A DNA stretch of 53,469 bases from Christensenella sp. UBA4379 (GCA_002391225.1 DGRV01000036.1:1-53469), one strand, 5' to 3'; positions 15,605-24,583 are shown, counted from the stretch's first letter. Notes: a model not told the origin generated them from the letters alone. Numbers and translations: made by a program.

Positions 15605-16786
15605 ATGAATTTCGTTTTTATTTCACCGAATTTTCCCCATACTTACTGGCAGTTCTGCGACCGGCTGCGCCGAAACGGGGTCAATGTCCTCGGCATCGGG
15701 GATACCCCCTATGAGGGGCTTGAGGCTCCGCTGAAATCCGCGCTGACTGAGTATTACCGGGTCAGCAGCCTGGAGGATTACGATCAGGTGTACCGGGCGG
15801 TGGCCTTCTTTGCGTTTAAGTACGGCCGGATCGACTGGATCGAGTCCATGAACGAGTACTGGCTGGAGCAGGACGCGAAGCTGCGCACGGATTTTAACGT
15901 GAACACCGGCATCCGGGCGGACCGGATCGGCTTCATCAAGGAAAAATCCCTGATGAAGCAGCTGTATCTGAAGGCCCAGATCCCGACCGCCCGCCAGCAT
16001 GCCGTCACGACCCGGGAAGCGGGAAAGGCGTTTGTCGATCAGGTGGGCTATCCGGTTATCGTCAAGCCGGATATCGGCGTCGGAGCGACCAACACCTGGA
16101 AGCTCGAAAACGACGGCGATCTGAACGCCTTCTACGACCAGCTCCCCAAGGTCCCCTATGTGATGGAGGAATTCATTCAGGGGGACATCTGCTCCTATGA
16201 CGCCATCGTCGATTCCAGGTGCGAGCCGCTCTTTGAAAGCATGACGGTCTGGCCCCCGGTGATGGACATCGTCAACCGGGATTTGGACCTCATGTATTAT
16301 ACCTGCCCGGAGGTGCCGGAAGGGCTTCGGGAGCTGGGCCGCAGAACCGTCCGGGCCTTTCAGGTGGACCGGCGCTTTGTCCACCTGGAGTTCTTCCGCC
16401 TGACCCAGGCCAGAAAAGGCCTGGGCGACGTGGGGGATTTTGTGGCCCTCGAGGTCAACATGCGCCCAGCCGGCGGCTATACCCCGGATATGATGGACTT
16501 TGCCCACGCCACGGACGTCTACCAGATCTACGCGGATATGGTGGCCTTCGACCGGCGCAGCCTCCCCGAATCCAGGGAGCATTGCTACTGCGTGTACGCC
16601 AGCCGCAAGGACGGACATACCTATACCAGGACCCATCAGGAGATCATGGCACGCTACGGCGGCGACATGGTCATGCAGGAGGAAATGCCCCCGATGAACT
16701 GGCCGCAGATGGGCCGATATATGTATACCGCCAAACTCAAAACCTTTGAAGAAGTGCAGGAGTTTATCCGGTACATCCACAGATAA
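15605..16786 (+). CDS. ATP-grasp carboxylate-amine/thiol ligase family enzyme
   Basis: A 393-residue protein with a pre-ATP-grasp domain (1-110, starting MNFVFISPNFPH) and an ATP-grasp domain. ATP-binding lysine and glycine-rich loop are seen in YPVIVKPDIGVGA, the adenine-contact segment in VMEEFIQGD, and the magnesium ligands in ALEVNMRPAGG. Such enzymes activate a carboxylate as an acyl phosphate and join it to an amine or thiol. The substrate is not known. The upstream esterase is likely its functional partner, perhaps hydrolysing or transferring the product. It ends just before a strong terminator. Confidence 0.8.
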   Translation: MNFVFISPNFPHTYWQFCDRLRRNGVNVLGIGDTPYEGLEAPLKSALTEYYRVSSLEDYDQVYRAVAFFAFKYGRIDWIESMNEYWLEQDAKLRTDFNVNTGIRADRIGFIKEKSLMKQLYLKAQIPTARQHAVTTREAGKAFVDQVGYPVIVKPDIGVGATNTWKLENDGDLNAFYDQLPKVPYVMEEFIQGDICSYDAIVDSRCEPLFESMTVWPPVMDIVNRDLDLMYYTCPEVPEGLRELGRRTVRAFQVDRRFVHLEFFRLTQARKGLGDVGDFVALEVNMRPAGGYTPDMMDFAHATDVYQIYADMVAFDRRSLPESREHCYCVYASRKDGHTYTRTHQEIMARYGGDMVMQEEMPPMNWPQMGRYMYTAKLKTFEEVQEFIRYIHR

Positions 16787-16789
16787 ATA

Positions 16790-16825
16790 AAAAAGGCAGG
16801 GAAGAAAAACTTCTCTGCCTTTTTT
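16790..16825. terminator. Bidirectional intrinsic terminator (ATP-grasp gene and HU gene)
   Basis: Stem 16790-16804 pairs with 16810-16824 (one G-T pair) around an AAAAA loop. It has T-runs on both strands, ending the + strand ATP-grasp message and the - strand HU message. Confidence 0.88.
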
Positions 16826-16841
16826 AAACGCCGTAGTTTAT

Positions 16842-17114
16842 TTATTTGACGCTGTCCTTCAGGGTCTTGCCGGCCTTGAAAGAGGGAACGGTGGTGGCGG
16901 CGATCTTCATTTCCGCATGGGTGCTGGGATTGTGGGCGATGCGCTCAGCGCGGGCTTTGGCTTCAAAAGTGCCAAATCCGGCGATGACGACCTTTTCACG
17001 GGCTTTCAGGGTTTCGGCAACGGTGTCGGTGAAAGCGTTGACAGCCTTGGCAGCGGCGTCCTTGGAGATACCGGCCTTCTTGGCGATGGCTTCAACGAGT
17101 TCGGATTTGTTCAT
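16842..17114 (-). CDS. hup: HU-family DNA-binding protein
   Basis: A 90-residue histone-like protein with the full HU pattern: MNKSELVEAIAKKAGISKDA at the start, VVIAGFGTFEAKARAER in the middle and PSFKAGKTLKDSVK at the end. ATG at 17114 is chosen from the GGGAGGT site nine bases upstream. HU dimers bend and compact DNA. The gene follows mazG by 40 bases, a common order in Bacillota, and also has its own promoter within the end of mazG. Confidence 0.95.
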   Translation of the reverse strand: MNKSELVEAIAKKAGISKDAAAKAVNAFTDTVAETLKAREKVVIAGFGTFEAKARAERIAHNPSTHAEMKIAATTVPSFKAGKTLKDSVK

Positions 17115-17154
17115 AAGTCTATACCTCCCAAATATGGTGCAAACAATCTGCGTT

Positions 17155-18573
17155 TCAGAGCTGTTTGCTGCTTTTCCAGTATACATCCTTTTCCTGTAAA
17201 GTCAAGCTTTTCAGTTCTTTTTTATCGCGATTTATTCGGCTTTCCATGCGTGTATACCGCTGGATGAACATTTCTGTGGCGGCCAGCAGCAGGGTTTCGC
17301 ATTCCGCGTTCGCCAGGCGGGCGGCGCTGACGCAGGCAAAGAGCAGGTCGCCGAGCGCTTCGTCCGGGCTTTCTCCCGCCCGGATCCTTGAAAGCGCCTC
17401 GTCCGCTTCTTCGTGCACTTTTTGGACGGCAGCTTCCGGGCTTTCAAAATCAAAGCCGGCCAGGGCTGCTTTTTTCTGCACTTTTTCCGCGCGCATCAGC
17501 GGGGGAAGGCCGCGGGACACGTCCTTCATGGCGTCGCTCACATTGGCGAGATGGCGCTGGCGGCGCTTGATTTCCTCCCAGTTTTCGGTGACGGCCTCGG
17601 CCGTATCGGCTTTTGCCTCGGAAAAGATGTGCGGATGCCGCTCGATCATCTTTTTGCAGATGGCGGTGGTGATGTCGGAAAGTTCGAAGGTCCCGTACTG
17701 GCGGCCGATGTTCGCCTGGAAAACGACCTGCAGCAGTACGTCGCCCAGTTCCTCGGCCACGTGGTCCCAGTCTTCCTCGTCGATGGCGGCGGCCGTTTCA
17801 TAGGCCTCTTCAATCAGGTAAGGACGCAGAGAATGATGGTCCTGGCTGAGGTCCCACGGACAGCCGTTTTCCCCCCGCAGGACGGCCATGACATGGACCA
17901 GGTCGGAAAACGTATACCGCTGCTTGTCCTTAAGCGGCAGGGGGAGGATCAGCGCGCAGACTGTCCGGTCATAGTCCTTCTGCCTGTCCAGGTCCTCCAG
18001 ACGGATGGTTCTGGAAGTTCTTTTTACATCCTGCCCGGCGGGAGGATAAAAGCGGACGGGCTGATCTTCCCCGTAGACCTCCAGGAGCCTGAGCTTGAGC
18101 TCGCCCGCCAGCAGCCGGTCGTCGATTTCCTCGATCAGCAGGGGCAGATCGCCGATGGTCTCCGGCAGCTGATTGGCCGCGCAGCGGTAGACAGATGGAA
18201 AGCCGGCCTCCGCAAGCGCCCGGGCGGACAGGGGAACGCCCGGCACTTCGTCAGAAACGGCTCCGCGCTTTCTGAGTTCCAGGACGGTTTCGTCCCGCTC
18301 TGGGTCCAAAACGGCGTACACCACCGGAGCTTCCTGGGCCGCCTTCAGGATGGCGTCCGCGCACAGCTCCGTCAGTTCCTCAAAATCTTCCGCCTGGTCA
18401 TACAGATGGTCCAGGGTGTCAAAGGCGATGCCCTGCTCTTTCAGGTATTCGGCGCAGTCCGCTTCTCCCGTCCTCAGGATCAGCTTTTTGGCGTCCTTCA
18501 TCCGCCGGAGGGCGCCCAGCGTCAGGTCCTCCCTGCTGCCGGTGCCGAGGGCGAGAATGGTGATCGGGTTCAT
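17155..18573 (-). CDS. mazG: MazG-family nucleoside triphosphate pyrophosphohydrolase with N-terminal methylase-like domain (YabN type)
   Basis: A 472-residue fusion. Residues 1-210 resemble a degenerate tetrapyrrole-methylase domain (ILALGTGSREDLTLGALRRM). Residues 225-470 hold two MazG helical modules, with GCPWDLSQDHHSLRPYLIEE and EELGDVLLQVVFQA carrying the metal-binding acidic residues. MazG hydrolyses non-canonical or excess NTPs to NMP and pyrophosphate. The start overlaps the mnmG stop by four bases, so it is translated from the mnmG message. This fused form is typical of Bacilli and Clostridia (B. subtilis YabN). Confidence 0.9.
   Translation of the reverse strand: MNPITILALGTGSREDLTLGALRRMKDAKKLILRTGEADCAEYLKEQGIAFDTLDHLYDQAEDFEELTELCADAILKAAQEAPVVYAVLDPERDETVLELRKRGAVSDEVPGVPLSARALAEAGFPSVYRCAANQLPETIGDLPLLIEEIDDRLLAGELKLRLLEVYGEDQPVRFYPPAGQDVKRTSRTIRLEDLDRQKDYDRTVCALILPLPLKDKQRYTFSDLVHVMAVLRGENGCPWDLSQDHHSLRPYLIEEAYETAAAIDEEDWDHVAEELGDVLLQVVFQANIGRQYGTFELSDITTAICKKMIERHPHIFSEAKADTAEAVTENWEEIKRRQRHLANVSDAMKDVSRGLPPLMRAEKVQKKAALAGFDFESPEAAVQKVHEEADEALSRIRAGESPDEALGDLLFACVSAARLANAECETLLLAATEMFIQRYTRMESRINRDKKELKSLTLQEKDVYWKSSKQL
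17178..17205 (-). promoter_or_regulatory. Internal promoter for the HU gene, inside the 3' end of mazG
   Basis: On the - strand TTGACT (17205-17200) is followed after 16 bases by TATACT (17183-17178). It lies within the last codons of mazG and would give a leader of about 55 bases before the HU ATG at 17114. Confidence 0.6.
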
Positions 18574-20351
18574 TTTTCTTCACGTTCCTTTCGGGAAAGC
18601 CAGACCATCAGCACGGCGATGTCCGCCGGAGAGACCCCCGGGATCCGGCTGGCCTGGCCGATGGAGCGGGGCTTCTGCCTGTCCAGCTTCTGCCGGGCTT
18701 CCAGGCGCAGGCCAGAAATATCGGCATAGACGATGTCCCCGGGCAGTTCCTTTTCTTCCATGACCCGGGCTTCTTTGATCCGGGCCTTTTCCTTGCTTAG
18801 ATAGCCCTCGAATTTCACGGTCAGCTCCGCTTCCTCGATGGAGGAGGGCAGGAAGGAGCCCCATTCCTCGGGCACGGTCAGGTGCTCTTCCGGCCTTCTG
18901 AGCTTCTGCGTCTGATGGGTTTCGCCGATTCTCCGGACCAGCTCTTCCGTTTCCTTCTGCTTGCGCTCGGCCAGACGCATCCTCTGGTCGCTGGCCAGGC
19001 CGATCTTCCAGGCTCTCTCCGTCAGGCGGAGGTCCGCGTTGTCCTGCCTGAGGAACAGGCGGTACTCGGCCCGGCTGGTCATCATCCGGTAGGGCTCATC
19101 GGTTCCCTTGGTGGTCAGGTCGTCCGTCATGACGCCGATATAGGCCTGGTCCCTGGTCAGGAGGAAGGGCTCCTGGTTTTTGATGTACAGCCCCGCGTTG
19201 ATGCCGGCCAGGATGCCCTGGGCGGCGGCCTCCTCATAGCCGGAGGTGCCGTTGATCTGGCCGGCCGTAAACAGCCCTTGAACGTGGCGCACGTTGAGGG
19301 CAGGGAAAAGGACGGTCGGGTCGATGCAGTCGTATTCAATGGCGTAGGCCAGGCGGACCAGCACTGCCCGCTCCAATCCGCGGATGGTCCGGTACATGCT
19401 GACCTGGACGTCCCTGGGCAGACCCGTGGACATCCCCTGGATGTACCATTCCGGGTAATCCAGCCCTTCCGGCTCCACGAACAGCTGATGCCGGTCCTTA
19501 TCGGCAAAGCGGGTGACCTTGTCCTCGATGGAGGGGCAGTAGCGGGCCCCGGTCCCGTGAATGAGGCCGGAATACATCGGCGCCCGGTGAAGGTTCTGCC
19601 GGATGATGTCGTGCGTATGCTCGTTGGTCCAGGTCAGGTAACAGCCGATTTTGTTGACGGGCGTCGTATCCGTCAAAAAGGAAAAGGGGGTCACCGGTTC
19701 GTCCCCGGGCTGAAACTCCATTTGGTCAAAATCGATGCTCCTGGCGTCCACGCGCGCGGGCGTTCCGGTTTTAAAGCGGCGCAGGGAAAGCCCTAAGTCC
19801 ATGAGCGAAGCGGACAGGTGGTTCGCCGGCAGCAGGCCCTGAGGCCCCTGATCCCAGATTTCGGACCCGATGATGATTTTGCTTTTCAGATATACGCCGG
19901 TGCAGACGACGACGGCCCCGCAGGAAATGACGTCCCCGAAGTCGGTTCTGACTCCGGTCACCCGTCCGTTCTGGGTCAGGATTTCGTCCGCCTCCGCCTG
20001 GATGATGTCCAGATGCTCCTGGGAAAAAAGCGCCCGCATCATGCGTAAATGGTAGGCGCGCTTGTCCTCCTGCGCCCGAAGGGAGCGGACGGCCGGGCCT
20101 TTGCCGGTGTTCAGCATCCGTCCCTGGATCAGCGCGTCGTCCGCCGCCAGGCCCATTTCCCCGCCCAGAGCGTCCACCTCCCGCACCAGATGGCCCTTGC
20201 CGGTACCACCGATCGACGGGTTGCAGGGCATCAGCGCGATGGATTCCAGGTTGAGGGTCAACAGGATGGTGTCCAGCCCCAGCCGGGCGCAGGCGAGCGC
20301 CGCTTCGCAGCCGGCGTGTCCGGCCCCGATGACAATGACTTGTGTCTGCAT
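18570..20351 (-). CDS. mnmG: tRNA uridine-5-carboxymethylaminomethyl synthesis enzyme MnmG
   Basis: A 593-residue FAD protein that, with MnmE, modifies the wobble uridine of several tRNAs. It starts with the FAD motif VIGAGHAGCEAA, followed by CNPSIGGTGKGHL and the GidA signature GYLEEAA-like segment GTSGYEEAAAQG. The C-terminal helical domain ends IPGVSPADIAVLMVWL. ATG at 20351 sits behind TGGAGA; the frame upstream lacks a site. It is somewhat shorter than E. coli MnmG (629) but complete. No mnmE is in the window. It leads an mnmG-mazG-HU transcript. Confidence 0.94.
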   Translation of the reverse strand: MQTQVIVIGAGHAGCEAALACARLGLDTILLTLNLESIALMPCNPSIGGTGKGHLVREVDALGGEMGLAADDALIQGRMLNTGKGPAVRSLRAQEDKRAYHLRMMRALFSQEHLDIIQAEADEILTQNGRVTGVRTDFGDVISCGAVVVCTGVYLKSKIIIGSEIWDQGPQGLLPANHLSASLMDLGLSLRRFKTGTPARVDARSIDFDQMEFQPGDEPVTPFSFLTDTTPVNKIGCYLTWTNEHTHDIIRQNLHRAPMYSGLIHGTGARYCPSIEDKVTRFADKDRHQLFVEPEGLDYPEWYIQGMSTGLPRDVQVSMYRTIRGLERAVLVRLAYAIEYDCIDPTVLFPALNVRHVQGLFTAGQINGTSGYEEAAAQGILAGINAGLYIKNQEPFLLTRDQAYIGVMTDDLTTKGTDEPYRMMTSRAEYRLFLRQDNADLRLTERAWKIGLASDQRMRLAERKQKETEELVRRIGETHQTQKLRRPEEHLTVPEEWGSFLPSSIEEAELTVKFEGYLSKEKARIKEARVMEEKELPGDIVYADISGLRLEARQKLDRQKPRSIGQASRIPGVSPADIAVLMVWLSRKEREEK

Positions 20352-20390
20352 GAAAAATCTCCATTCATCCGCCGAAACAGGCGGCGTTTG

Positions 20391-20420
20391 ATTATAACAC
20401 GTCGGCGGGAAAATTGACAA
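20391..20420 (-). promoter_or_regulatory. Promoter for mnmG-mazG
   Basis: On the - strand TTGTCA (20420-20415) and a perfect TATAAT (20396-20391) are 18 bases apart, about 40 bases before the mnmG ATG. A small CCGCC/GGCGG hairpin follows at the beginning of the message. Confidence 0.7.
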
Positions 20421-20474
20421 TCGGCAACGCGCTTTTTTGCGCCTTCAAAAGCGAAATTTCTTTCCCCAGAAGGA

Positions 20475-20505
20475 TTGACTTAGAGGAAGGTTTAAGGTTT
20501 ACAAT
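20475..20505 (+). promoter_or_regulatory. Candidate promoter for the GH10 gene
   Basis: TTGACT (20475-20480) and TACAAT (20500-20505) are separated by 19 bases, slightly longer than ideal, 55 bases before the GH10 start codon. Confidence 0.45.
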
Positions 20506-20559
20506 GATCGGGCGGGGCGGCGGCCGCCGTCAGACAAGATATGCGGGGAGGAAGACGCC

Positions 20560-21777
20560 ATGAGTCAGCTGGACCATCGCCGGGCAAGCGCCCGTTTACA
20601 GATTCTGAACCCGGACGGGACCGCCGCGGCGAACCGCCGCGTGACCGTCGACCAAATGTCCCATCAGTTTCTCTTTGGCTGCGGGGCCTTTGACGCCGTC
20701 CAGCTGATGAAGACGCAGGACGAAAGCAGAAAGGCCTTCCTGGGCCAGCGGATGGATCAGTGGCTCAAGCTGTTTAACTACGGAACGCTTCCTTTTTACT
20801 GGGGTCGCTATGAGCCGGAGGAAGGAAAGACCGCCTATCAGGAAACCATGGCGGCGGCGAAATGGCTGAAGGAAAAGGGCGTCCGTGTAAAGGGCCATCC
20901 GCTCTGCTGGCATACCGCATGCGCCCCCTGGCTGATGGCGTTTTCCAATGAGGAAATCCTGCGCCGCCAGCTGGAGCGCATCCATCGGGATGTGACAGCC
21001 TACAAGGGCGTCATCGACATGTGGGACGTGATCAACGAGGTGGTCATCATGCCCGTGTTCGATAAATATGACAACGCCATCACCCGGATCTGCCAGGACC
21101 TGGGGCGCATCCGTCTGGTGAAAGAAGTCTTTGCCGCGGCCAAAGAAAGCAACCCGGACGCCGTGCTGCTGATCAACGATTTCAATACCAGCGTTTCCTA
21201 TGAGATCCTGCTGGAAGGCCTGTTGGAGGCGGGCGTTCCCATCAGCGCGATCGGCATCCAGAGCCACCAGCACCAGGGCTATTGGGGCCTGGAAAAGCTG
21301 AACGACGTATTGACGCGCTTCTCCCGCTTCAAACTGCCGATCCATTTTACGGAAAACACCCTGATTTCCGGCGAGACCATGCCGCCCCACATCGTCGACC
21401 TCAACGACTGGCAGGTGGATTCCTGGCCCAGCACGAAGGAAGGGGAAGAGCGGCAGGCGCGGGAGATCAGCGAAATGTATTCCGTGCTGTTTGCCCATCC
21501 CCTGGTCGAAGCCATTACTACCTGGGATTTTAACGACGGCTGCTGGCTCAAGGCCCCCTCCGGCTTCGTGCGGGAGGACAACAGCGAAAAGCCCTCCTAT
21601 CATGCGCTGATGAAGCTGATCCACGGGGAATGGGAAACGCATGAAACCATGACGACGGACAGCGAGGGCTGCCTCTCGTTTACCGGCTTTAAGGGAGAAT
21701 ACTCCCTCCGTTCGGACCACGGAGACGCCACTTTCTCCCTGGGAAACGATCTGTCCGGTCCATTGACCCTTCACTGA
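20560..21777 (+). CDS. GH10 endo-beta-1,4-xylanase, apparently cytoplasmic
   Basis: A 405-residue glycoside hydrolase family 10 protein. The acid/base is Glu160 in DVINEV and the nucleophile Glu265 in HFTENT. The segments HPLCWHT and TTWDFNDGCW are typical GH10 substrate-cleft features. The N-terminus is polar with no signal peptide, so it probably acts on imported xylo-oligosaccharides rather than polymer. The nucleophile strand reads TEN rather than the common TELD, so it is a divergent member. No carbohydrate-binding module is seen; about 45 extra residues follow the barrel. Confidence 0.88.
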   Translation: MSQLDHRRASARLQILNPDGTAAANRRVTVDQMSHQFLFGCGAFDAVQLMKTQDESRKAFLGQRMDQWLKLFNYGTLPFYWGRYEPEEGKTAYQETMAAAKWLKEKGVRVKGHPLCWHTACAPWLMAFSNEEILRRQLERIHRDVTAYKGVIDMWDVINEVVIMPVFDKYDNAITRICQDLGRIRLVKEVFAAAKESNPDAVLLINDFNTSVSYEILLEGLLEAGVPISAIGIQSHQHQGYWGLEKLNDVLTRFSRFKLPIHFTENTLISGETMPPHIVDLNDWQVDSWPSTKEGEERQAREISEMYSVLFAHPLVEAITTWDFNDGCWLKAPSGFVREDNSEKPSYHALMKLIHGEWETHETMTTDSEGCLSFTGFKGEYSLRSDHGDATFSLGNDLSGPLTLH

Positions 21778-21793
21778 TCCGCCGCGCGGCGGA
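21778..21793. repeat. Perfect 16-bp GC palindrome after the GH10 stop codon
   Basis: TCCGCCGCGCGGCGGA (21778-21793) begins one base after the GH10 TGA. Its 3' half overlaps the GGCGGAAG that serves as ribosome site for the next gene. It could limit translation of the transporter or be a protein-binding site. No T-run follows. Confidence 0.7.
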
Positions 21794-21803
21794 AGAAAAA
21801 CTG

Positions 21804-22748
21804 GTGCTGCACATGAACGCAATGATGGAAGCTCTTCGGACCATTCTGCCGGTAATGCTGATGCTTTTCCTCGGCTCCGTCTGCAGAGCAAAGAACCTGA
21901 TTTCAAGAGAAGGGGTCCAGGCCCTGAAAACCGTGGCGGTGCAGATTGCCCTGCCCGCGGTGCTGCTCCATACCTTCGCGGTCACCCGGTATACGGTGTC
22001 GGATCTGATCATCCCGCTGATGATGTATCTGATCTGCATCGCCGCCTGGGCGCTGGGAAAGGTATTTGGACCAAAGCTCGGCATGAACAGCCCCTTCGTG
22101 CCGTTTCTGACCACCGGGTTTGAGGCGGGCATGCTGGGCTACGCCCTGTTTACCCTGCTGTACGGAAGCGGCCGCGTCGCCGAATTCGCCAGGATCGATT
22201 TGGGCCAGGTCCTGTTTGTCTTTACGCTGTACAAGATTCTCCTGGGGAAGATGGAGGGAAAACAGGCCGCTCCAAAGCAGCTGATGCGGGAAATGGCTAC
22301 CTCTCCCATCATCCTGGCGATCGCGGCGGGCGTCGCGCTGGGGGCCACCGGCCTTTACCAGGCCCTGGTTCCCTCCGGCGTCAGCGGCCTCCTGGACGCA
22401 TGCACAGATTTCGTGTCCGCCCCGACAGCCGCGCTGATCCTCCTTTCCATCGGCTATGACCTGGTCTTCCGGGACATTCCGTGGAAGGAAACCTGCAAGG
22501 TGGTCGGCCTCAGGCTGGCGATCATGGCGGCGCTGGGCGGATTGCTGCTGCTTGTTTTGAGGCTCCTCTGGCCGGACATGCGTATGGAAAGGGCTGTGAT
22601 CCTCATGTTCCTGCTGCCGCCGCCGTTCGTGCTGCCCGTCTTTGCCACCGGCTCCAGCGACAGGGCCTATGTCTCTGCCGCCCTGTCGGTCGGCACCCTG
22701 GTGTCCATCGCCGGCTTTGCGCTGATGGCTGTCCTGATGCCCGCCTGA
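21804..22748 (+). CDS. AEC family transporter 3
   Basis: A 314-residue polytopic membrane protein of the AEC family, more distant from the two copies in the aldarate cluster. Motifs are TTGFEAGMLGYALF in the first half and LLPPPFVLPVFATGSSDRAYV in the second. The GTG at 21804 lies eight bases after GGAAG and is preferred; ATG at 21813 is the alternative. It sits between the GH10 and GH9 genes with short gaps, so it probably belongs to that unit. Its substrate is unknown; organic acid products of fermentation are a guess. Confidence 0.8.
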   Translation: MLHMNAMMEALRTILPVMLMLFLGSVCRAKNLISREGVQALKTVAVQIALPAVLLHTFAVTRYTVSDLIIPLMMYLICIAAWALGKVFGPKLGMNSPFVPFLTTGFEAGMLGYALFTLLYGSGRVAEFARIDLGQVLFVFTLYKILLGKMEGKQAAPKQLMREMATSPIILAIAAGVALGATGLYQALVPSGVSGLLDACTDFVSAPTAALILLSIGYDLVFRDIPWKETCKVVGLRLAIMAALGGLLLLVLRLLWPDMRMERAVILMFLLPPPFVLPVFATGSSDRAYVSAALSVGTLVSIAGFALMAVLMPA

Positions 22749-22757
22749 CCGGAAAGG

Positions 22758-24370
22758 ATGAATATGGTGGACGTTTCTTCAAAAATCAGAATCAATCAGG
22801 TGGGCTATGCGGCCGGCCTGCCCCAAAGGGCCATCCTTCTTTCAGAGGAGCCGCTGATCGTCTTGGATTCCTCCAGGCGGGAACTTCGCCGCTTTGAACC
22901 GGCAAACCTCACCCTGGACCCGGCGAGCGGGGAACGCGTGGCCTCTGTGGATCTGGGGATCAGGGAACCGGGGGACTATACCCTAAAGTGCGGCTCCGAA
23001 ACAAGGAATATCACTGTCCGGAAAGCACCGTGGGGGAAGGTGACAAACGCCCTGATCAAGGGGTTTTATTACCAGCGGTGCGGCTGCGAGCTTCCGGCTA
23101 ATTACGCCGGGGTATACACGCATCCCGCGTGCCATGTGCAGCCGGCGGTCGACTGGCAGGACCGGCACATCAGACGCAGGATCACCGGCGGATGGCACGA
23201 CGCGGGGGATTACGGCAAATACGTCGGCCCCGGCGCGGTGGCGGCCGCCCACCTTCTGTATGCTTGGAAGCTGTTCCCAAAAGGCTGCAATGATGCCCTC
23301 CACATACCGGAAACGGGCAACGGGGTGCCGGACATCCTGAACGAAACGCGGTTCGAGCTGGAATGGCTGTTAAAGATGCAGCGGTCCGACGGGGCGTTTC
23401 ATCATAAGCTCGCCAAAGCCCGCTTCGCTCCGTTCATCATGCCTGAGGACGATCTGGAAACAGAATATCTTTTGCCGGTATCGCACTGCGCCACCGGAGC
23501 GCCTGCGCCTGCCTGGCACTGGCCAGCCGGGTCTACCGGGCGTTTGACGAGCTCTTCGCCAACCGGATGCTGGCTTCGGCGCTGCATGCCTGGCGCTGGC
23601 TGATCAAGCACCCAGACTTCATCCCTTATCAGAACCCGGAGGGGGTGCGCACCGGTCAGTACGGCGACCAGAGCGATACGGACGAGCGTTTCTGGGCGGC
23701 CTGCGAGCTGTACGCGGCGACAGGAGAACAGGAGTACCTTTCCGCCGCGGAAGCCCTGTTTTCAGAGGAACTTTCCCTGACGCAGTTCGGATGGGCGAAT
23801 GTCGCCGGCCTGGGCGCGCTGTGCTGCCTGACGGACCTCAAAGGAAGCGTCCTGTTTGATCGGGTGAAGCAGGCGTTTCTTTCGCAGAGCGAGCAGGCCC
23901 TGAGCCTTGCCCGCCGCTCCGGCTACGGGACGGCCCTTTCCGAGGACCGCTACATCTGGGGCAGCATCCTGCCGATCATGAGCAACGCCCTGGCCATGAT
24001 TGTCAGCGAGCGCCTGACCGGGCGGGAAGAAATGCTGGAGGCCGCGCTGAACCAGTGGGATTACGCCCTGGGGCTGAATGCGCTGGATCTCTGCTTTGTG
24101 ACGGGCTTTGGAGAAAAGACCGTCCTGCATCCGCATCACCGGCCTTCCGGGGCGGACGGGATCGACGCGCCGGTGCCGGGGCTCATTTCCGGCGGGCCGA
24201 ACCAGCGCTTCCCTTATCCCGCTACCCGGGAGAAATTGGGGGAAGACACCCCTCCTGCCAAATATTATCTGGACGAAACGCCCTCGGCGGACACCAACGA
24301 AATCGCTGTCTACTGGAATTCGATCGCGGTTTTGACCGCCGCCTGTTTTCATATGCGCTCCAAAGAATGA
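22758..24370 (+). pseudogene. GH9 glycosidase (endoglucanase-like), split by a one-base frameshift
   Basis: Two overlapping frames (22758-23603 and the frame ending at 24370) together make one GH9 protein of about 536 residues. The first part has an N-terminal Ig-like domain (IRINQVGY) and the catalytic aspartates Asp148 and Asp151 in GGWHDAGDYGKY. The second continues from ACACLALASRVYRAFDE through the acid Glu in DTNEIAVYWNS. The frame changes near 23497-23505, where one base appears to be missing. No stop or decay is otherwise visible, so sequencing error or very recent inactivation are both possible. There is no signal peptide. ATG 22764 may be the true start (GGAAAGG spacing). Confidence 0.85.
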
Positions 24371-24412
24371 TCATCAGCTGCCCATTGATCGGCGGTTGAA
24401 CAGCTCGTTGAA

Positions 24413-24448
24413 AAGCCTGGCGGGACACCTCCCGCTCCGGCTTTTTTT
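24413..24448 (+). terminator. Intrinsic terminator after the GH9 gene
   Basis: A two-step stem (AAGCC/GGCTT outer, GCGGGA/TCCCGC inner, loop CACC) is followed by seven T residues. It ends the GH10-AEC-GH9 unit. Confidence 0.88.
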
Positions 24449-24553
24449 GACTGAAAAAATGCCGGATGAATCAATTGTCTGATTTATTACCGGTTTCTTA
24501 AGGTAAGCCCCAAAAGTGTAGTAAAGATTTTACAAACCCTTCAAGAGAAGACA

Positions 24554-24583
24554 TTGAAATGCCTTGTCAGAATATGGTATAAT
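24554..24583 (+). promoter_or_regulatory. Promoter for ftsH
   Basis: TTGAAA (24554-24559) and a perfect TATAAT (24578-24583) are 18 bases apart in an AT-rich stretch unlike the surrounding sequence. The ftsH start is 49 bases downstream. The rest of the 24371-24631 gap holds the GH9 terminator and nothing else recognised. Confidence 0.75.
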
